Positions 6,512-8,337 of a stretch of DNA of 8,337 nt are shown here, piece after piece (positions within the stretch are counted from its first letter, which is position 1; the number at the start of each line of letters is the position of its first letter). The position numbers and the translations under genes are program-made. The notes beneath the pieces were generated by a model. That model ran no database searches, was not told the DNA's origin, and was given only the letters and a program-made list of their open reading frames with translations. Source of the DNA: Prevotella sp. GTDB lineage: Bacteria; Bacteroidota; Bacteroidia; Bacteroidales; Bacteroidaceae. The stretch spans positions 1 to 8,337 of the forward strand of contig JAEENF010000094.1 of NCBI GenBank assembly GCA_016283605.1, read 5' to 3'.

Positions 6512-8337
6512 TTACTTCTGAATCATCTTCTTGCCGTTCTCAATGACTACACCCTGATAAGAAGCGTTGACCTTCTGGCCAGCGAGGTTGTAGCGGACAG
6601 CAGCGGTCTTACCAGCCTTCACGCTGTTGATAGCGCTCGGAGCAGTAACCTCAGCCTTGACTTCCTTGGTCTCCTCATTGAAGGTAACGGTCACGGTAGA
6701 GCCATCAACCTCAACGGTTACAACAACATTATCCTTCGGATAGTTGATAGACCAAGCCTGATCTGCACGAACCTTAAACTCATAGGTACCTGCGTTGACA
6801 TTATCGAAGTTAAGGGTATAGATACCGTCTTCGCCTTTCTCCATAAAGTAATCTTCTTCCCAACCACCTGTGAGGTCACCTACAACGCTCCATGTATGCT
6901 CTACAACCTCAGCTTCGCCAGTCTTCTCGACATGAGCGGTCAGAGCCTTGCGGTTATCGGCAGTGAAGGTGAAGGTTACGGTATAAACACCAGTCTCATC
7001 AACCTTCAGGACAGCATTTGAACTGCCACCGTTGGCACCATAGCTCTCACCCCATGCGTGGTTCTTAGCCACCTTATACTCATAACCAACATTAGCCTCG
7101 AGTGTTACATTCTCCTTAACGAGAGTATACTTCAGAGCATCGATTGTGGTCATATCATTGGCCTCATCGTCCGTTTTCCATTCTGAACCCAGCAACGGCT
7201 CAGCACCTGCAATGGTCCAAATAGGAGCTGCGGGCAGATCAGCATTCACTGACAGTGCAAGGAGTTCAGCACCTGTAACACTGGCGAAGGAAACCTCGCC
7301 CTTCTTCTTTACCGTAAAGACAGCCTCGAAGACACCTACCTCAGTAGCCATAATGGTACCACTGTTCAGTTCAAGGTTACCAACCTCGAAACCAGCGCCG
7401 GCCTTGGCCTTAAATCTGATCTTCACCTCGTCGCCCTTAGCACAGTCAGGGATGATTGGGCCGTGACCGTTACCTGCAAATGCGAGACGCTGCTCATCAT
7501 AATACTCGAACTTACCTGCACCTGTCCTGAACTTCAAGCCCTTGGTCAGCTCCAGCTCTGCGCCATTAGCAGTAGCAGGCACACCCTCGAACTTCTCAGT
7601 GTATTTATAGTCGAACGCGGTTGTTTCCTCATTGTCGTTCTTCTTCTCTTCAACCTCCCACTTAGAGTCAGCCTTGATATTGGTCTTATCGGTATCACTC
7701 AGCTTAGACATGAAATCCCATGCTTGAGCAGCATGAGGTGTGCCCTCATCCTCAGTGACCTCACCAGGGGTAAAGCGGAAACCGAAGAAGCCCAACTTTG
7801 AACTTAAGCAGAAGAACATCAGAGTCTGATCCTTCTGGATACCGATTTTGACAAAACCATAGAAAGTACTGGCCACCTTGAAGTCTCCACCCAAAGCAAC
7901 AGTCTCACCATCAGTGTTTGTCAGTACGGCGTCAGCAGAATAGTTCATACCGTCAGCAGCATCAGCGATATAAAAGACCTTACCGCCATTAATCTTCACT
8001 GCCACCTCCAGGATACCACTCTGACTTGCTGTCAAACTGTAATAGGTACCTTTAACAGGAAGCGTTGCTGCATTACCAGGGGTAAAATTCTTGTCTTTAT
8101 CAGTCTTGGGATTGGCATCACCAACAACAAAAACTGGGAATCCATCGGCCTCAGAGAACTTTGGGTCACTGGCGCCAGTCGCTGCAGCGGCCTTCCAGTC
8201 AGCTTTAGGGCCATACACCAACTTCACAGACGCAGTAGCCTGTACCTCCTGACCGTCTGTAGGAGTGAAACCTTCTTCAACGGCATACTTCTCTGTCTGT
8301 GCCTGAGCACCGACTGCGAATAATGCAGTTGCAATTA
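6512..8337 (-). CDS. Secreted multidomain glycan-binding-type protein with two X25/SusF-like modules (5' end outside window)
   Basis: The visible part is 607 residues, numbered here from the right edge. Residues 1-12 (ATALFAVGAQA before QTEKY) are the core and cleavage site of a signal peptide; only the first few codons are missing. There is no lipobox Cys. Residues about 40-190 are a beta-sandwich module (YYSLTASQSGILEVAVKI, then KLGFFGFRF). About 203-370 is a second, beginning AQAWDFMSKLSD and resembling modules attached to Bacteroidales polysaccharide-active enzymes. About 373-475 and 481-565 are tandem related modules (WTIAG...GYEYKV..NHAWGESYG and WSVVGD...GTYEFKV..DQAWSINYP). These resemble pullulanase X25/SusE-SusF starch-binding folds. 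The end, YNLAGQKV...VIENGKKMIQK, is a short Prevotella-type C-terminal tail, possibly T9SS-related. No catalytic residues were recognised. The likely role is extracellular glycan binding; the ligand is unknown. GTG at 8225-8227 is internal, because the signal peptide lies upstream. Its promoter is outside the window. Confidence 0.8.
   Translation of the reverse strand, partial: IATALFAVGAQAQTEKYAVEEGFTPTDGQEVQATASVKLVYGPKADWKAAAATGASDPKFSEADGFPVFVVGDANPKTDKDKNFTPGNAATLPVKGTYYSLTASQSGILEVAVKINGGKVFYIADAADGMNYSADAVLTNTDGETVALGGDFKVASTFYGFVKIGIQKDQTLMFFCLSSKLGFFGFRFTPGEVTEDEGTPHAAQAWDFMSKLSDTDKTNIKADSKWEVEEKKNDNEETTAFDYKYTEKFEGVPATANGAELELTKGLKFRTGAGKFEYYDEQRLAFAGNGHGPIIPDCAKGDEVKIRFKAKAGAGFEVGNLELNSGTIMATEVGVFEAVFTVKKKGEVSFASVTGAELLALSVNADLPAAPIWTIAGAEPLLGSEWKTDDEANDMTTIDALKYTLVKENVTLEANVGYEYKVAKNHAWGESYGANGGSSNAVLKVDETGVYTVTFTFTADNRKALTAHVEKTGEAEVVEHTWSVVGDLTGGWEEDYFMEKGEDGIYTLNFDNVNAGTYEFKVRADQAWSINYPKDNVVVTVEVDGSTVTVTFNEETKEVKAEVTAPSAINSVKAGKTAAVRYNLAGQKVNASYQGVVIENGKKMIQK

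Noticed and set aside
6461..7021. 186-codon plus-strand frame opposite the minus-strand secreted protein
   Set aside because: It starts inside the terminator hairpin and is antisense to a clear secreted-protein gene.
1..8337. tRNA/rRNA genes, CRISPR arrays, complete insertion sequences, toxin-antitoxin pairs
   Set aside because: Looked for by eye and none seen: no spaced direct repeats, no transposase frame, no cloverleaf-like sequence.

Overview
The window looks like a chromosomal accessory region of a Bacteroidales bacterium, most likely Prevotella or a close relative. This is inferred from three things. Two promoters match the Bacteroidetes pattern TTTG-N19/20-TAnnTTTG. The secreted proteins have typical Bacteroidetes tails: a type IX secretion (T9SS) type A-like sorting domain, and a short 'YNLAGQ...NGKK' tail. 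There is also a Spi-inhibitor/C10 cysteine protease fused to BspA-like leucine-rich repeats, a combination characteristic of this order. No organism name can be proven from the sequence alone.

Layout. Bases 1-346 are AT-rich and hold no convincing gene, but do hold a good promoter at 203-234. It drives a small gene (347-664) encoding a helicase-associated-domain protein with a C-terminal helix-turn-helix. Three bases later and in the same frame is a 63-residue ORF (668-859) that looks like the C-terminal third of an M15 peptidase. Bases 860-1245 are a graveyard: a perfect 10-bp hairpin (891-917), a 49-residue lipoprotein N-terminus that stops abruptly (916-1065), and a coding-like C-terminal relic (1143-1220). 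The promoter for the main operon (1125-1155) overlaps that last relic.

The main feature is a two-gene operon on the plus strand. The first gene (1246-1725) encodes a 159-residue secreted protein ending in a T9SS-like sorting domain. Its stop overlaps the start of the second gene (ATGA), so the two are probably translationally coupled. The second gene (1722-6422) encodes a 1566-residue secreted protein with a signal peptide, Spi-type inhibitory propeptide, C10 (streptopain-like) cysteine protease domain with the catalytic Cys and His present, BspA-like repeats, beta-rich domains, a large helical region with a Gly/Ala-rich hydrophobic stretch, and further beta-rich domains. It ends with no recognisable sorting tail.

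Right after that stop, 27 bases encode GNRRYVYF-stop, almost the same as the GNRRYVDF-stop end of the M15 fragment at 836-859. Relics of M15 peptidase tails therefore bracket the protease block. A strong bidirectional terminator (6459-6485) separates the operon from a convergent minus-strand gene (6512 to the window edge). That gene encodes a secreted multidomain beta-sandwich protein with two tandem X25/SusF-like starch-binding-type modules. Its first codons lie outside the window.

How the genes work together is inference: the window describes surface and secreted functions (proteolysis, adhesion, glycan binding) next to decayed mobile-element or phage-type genes.
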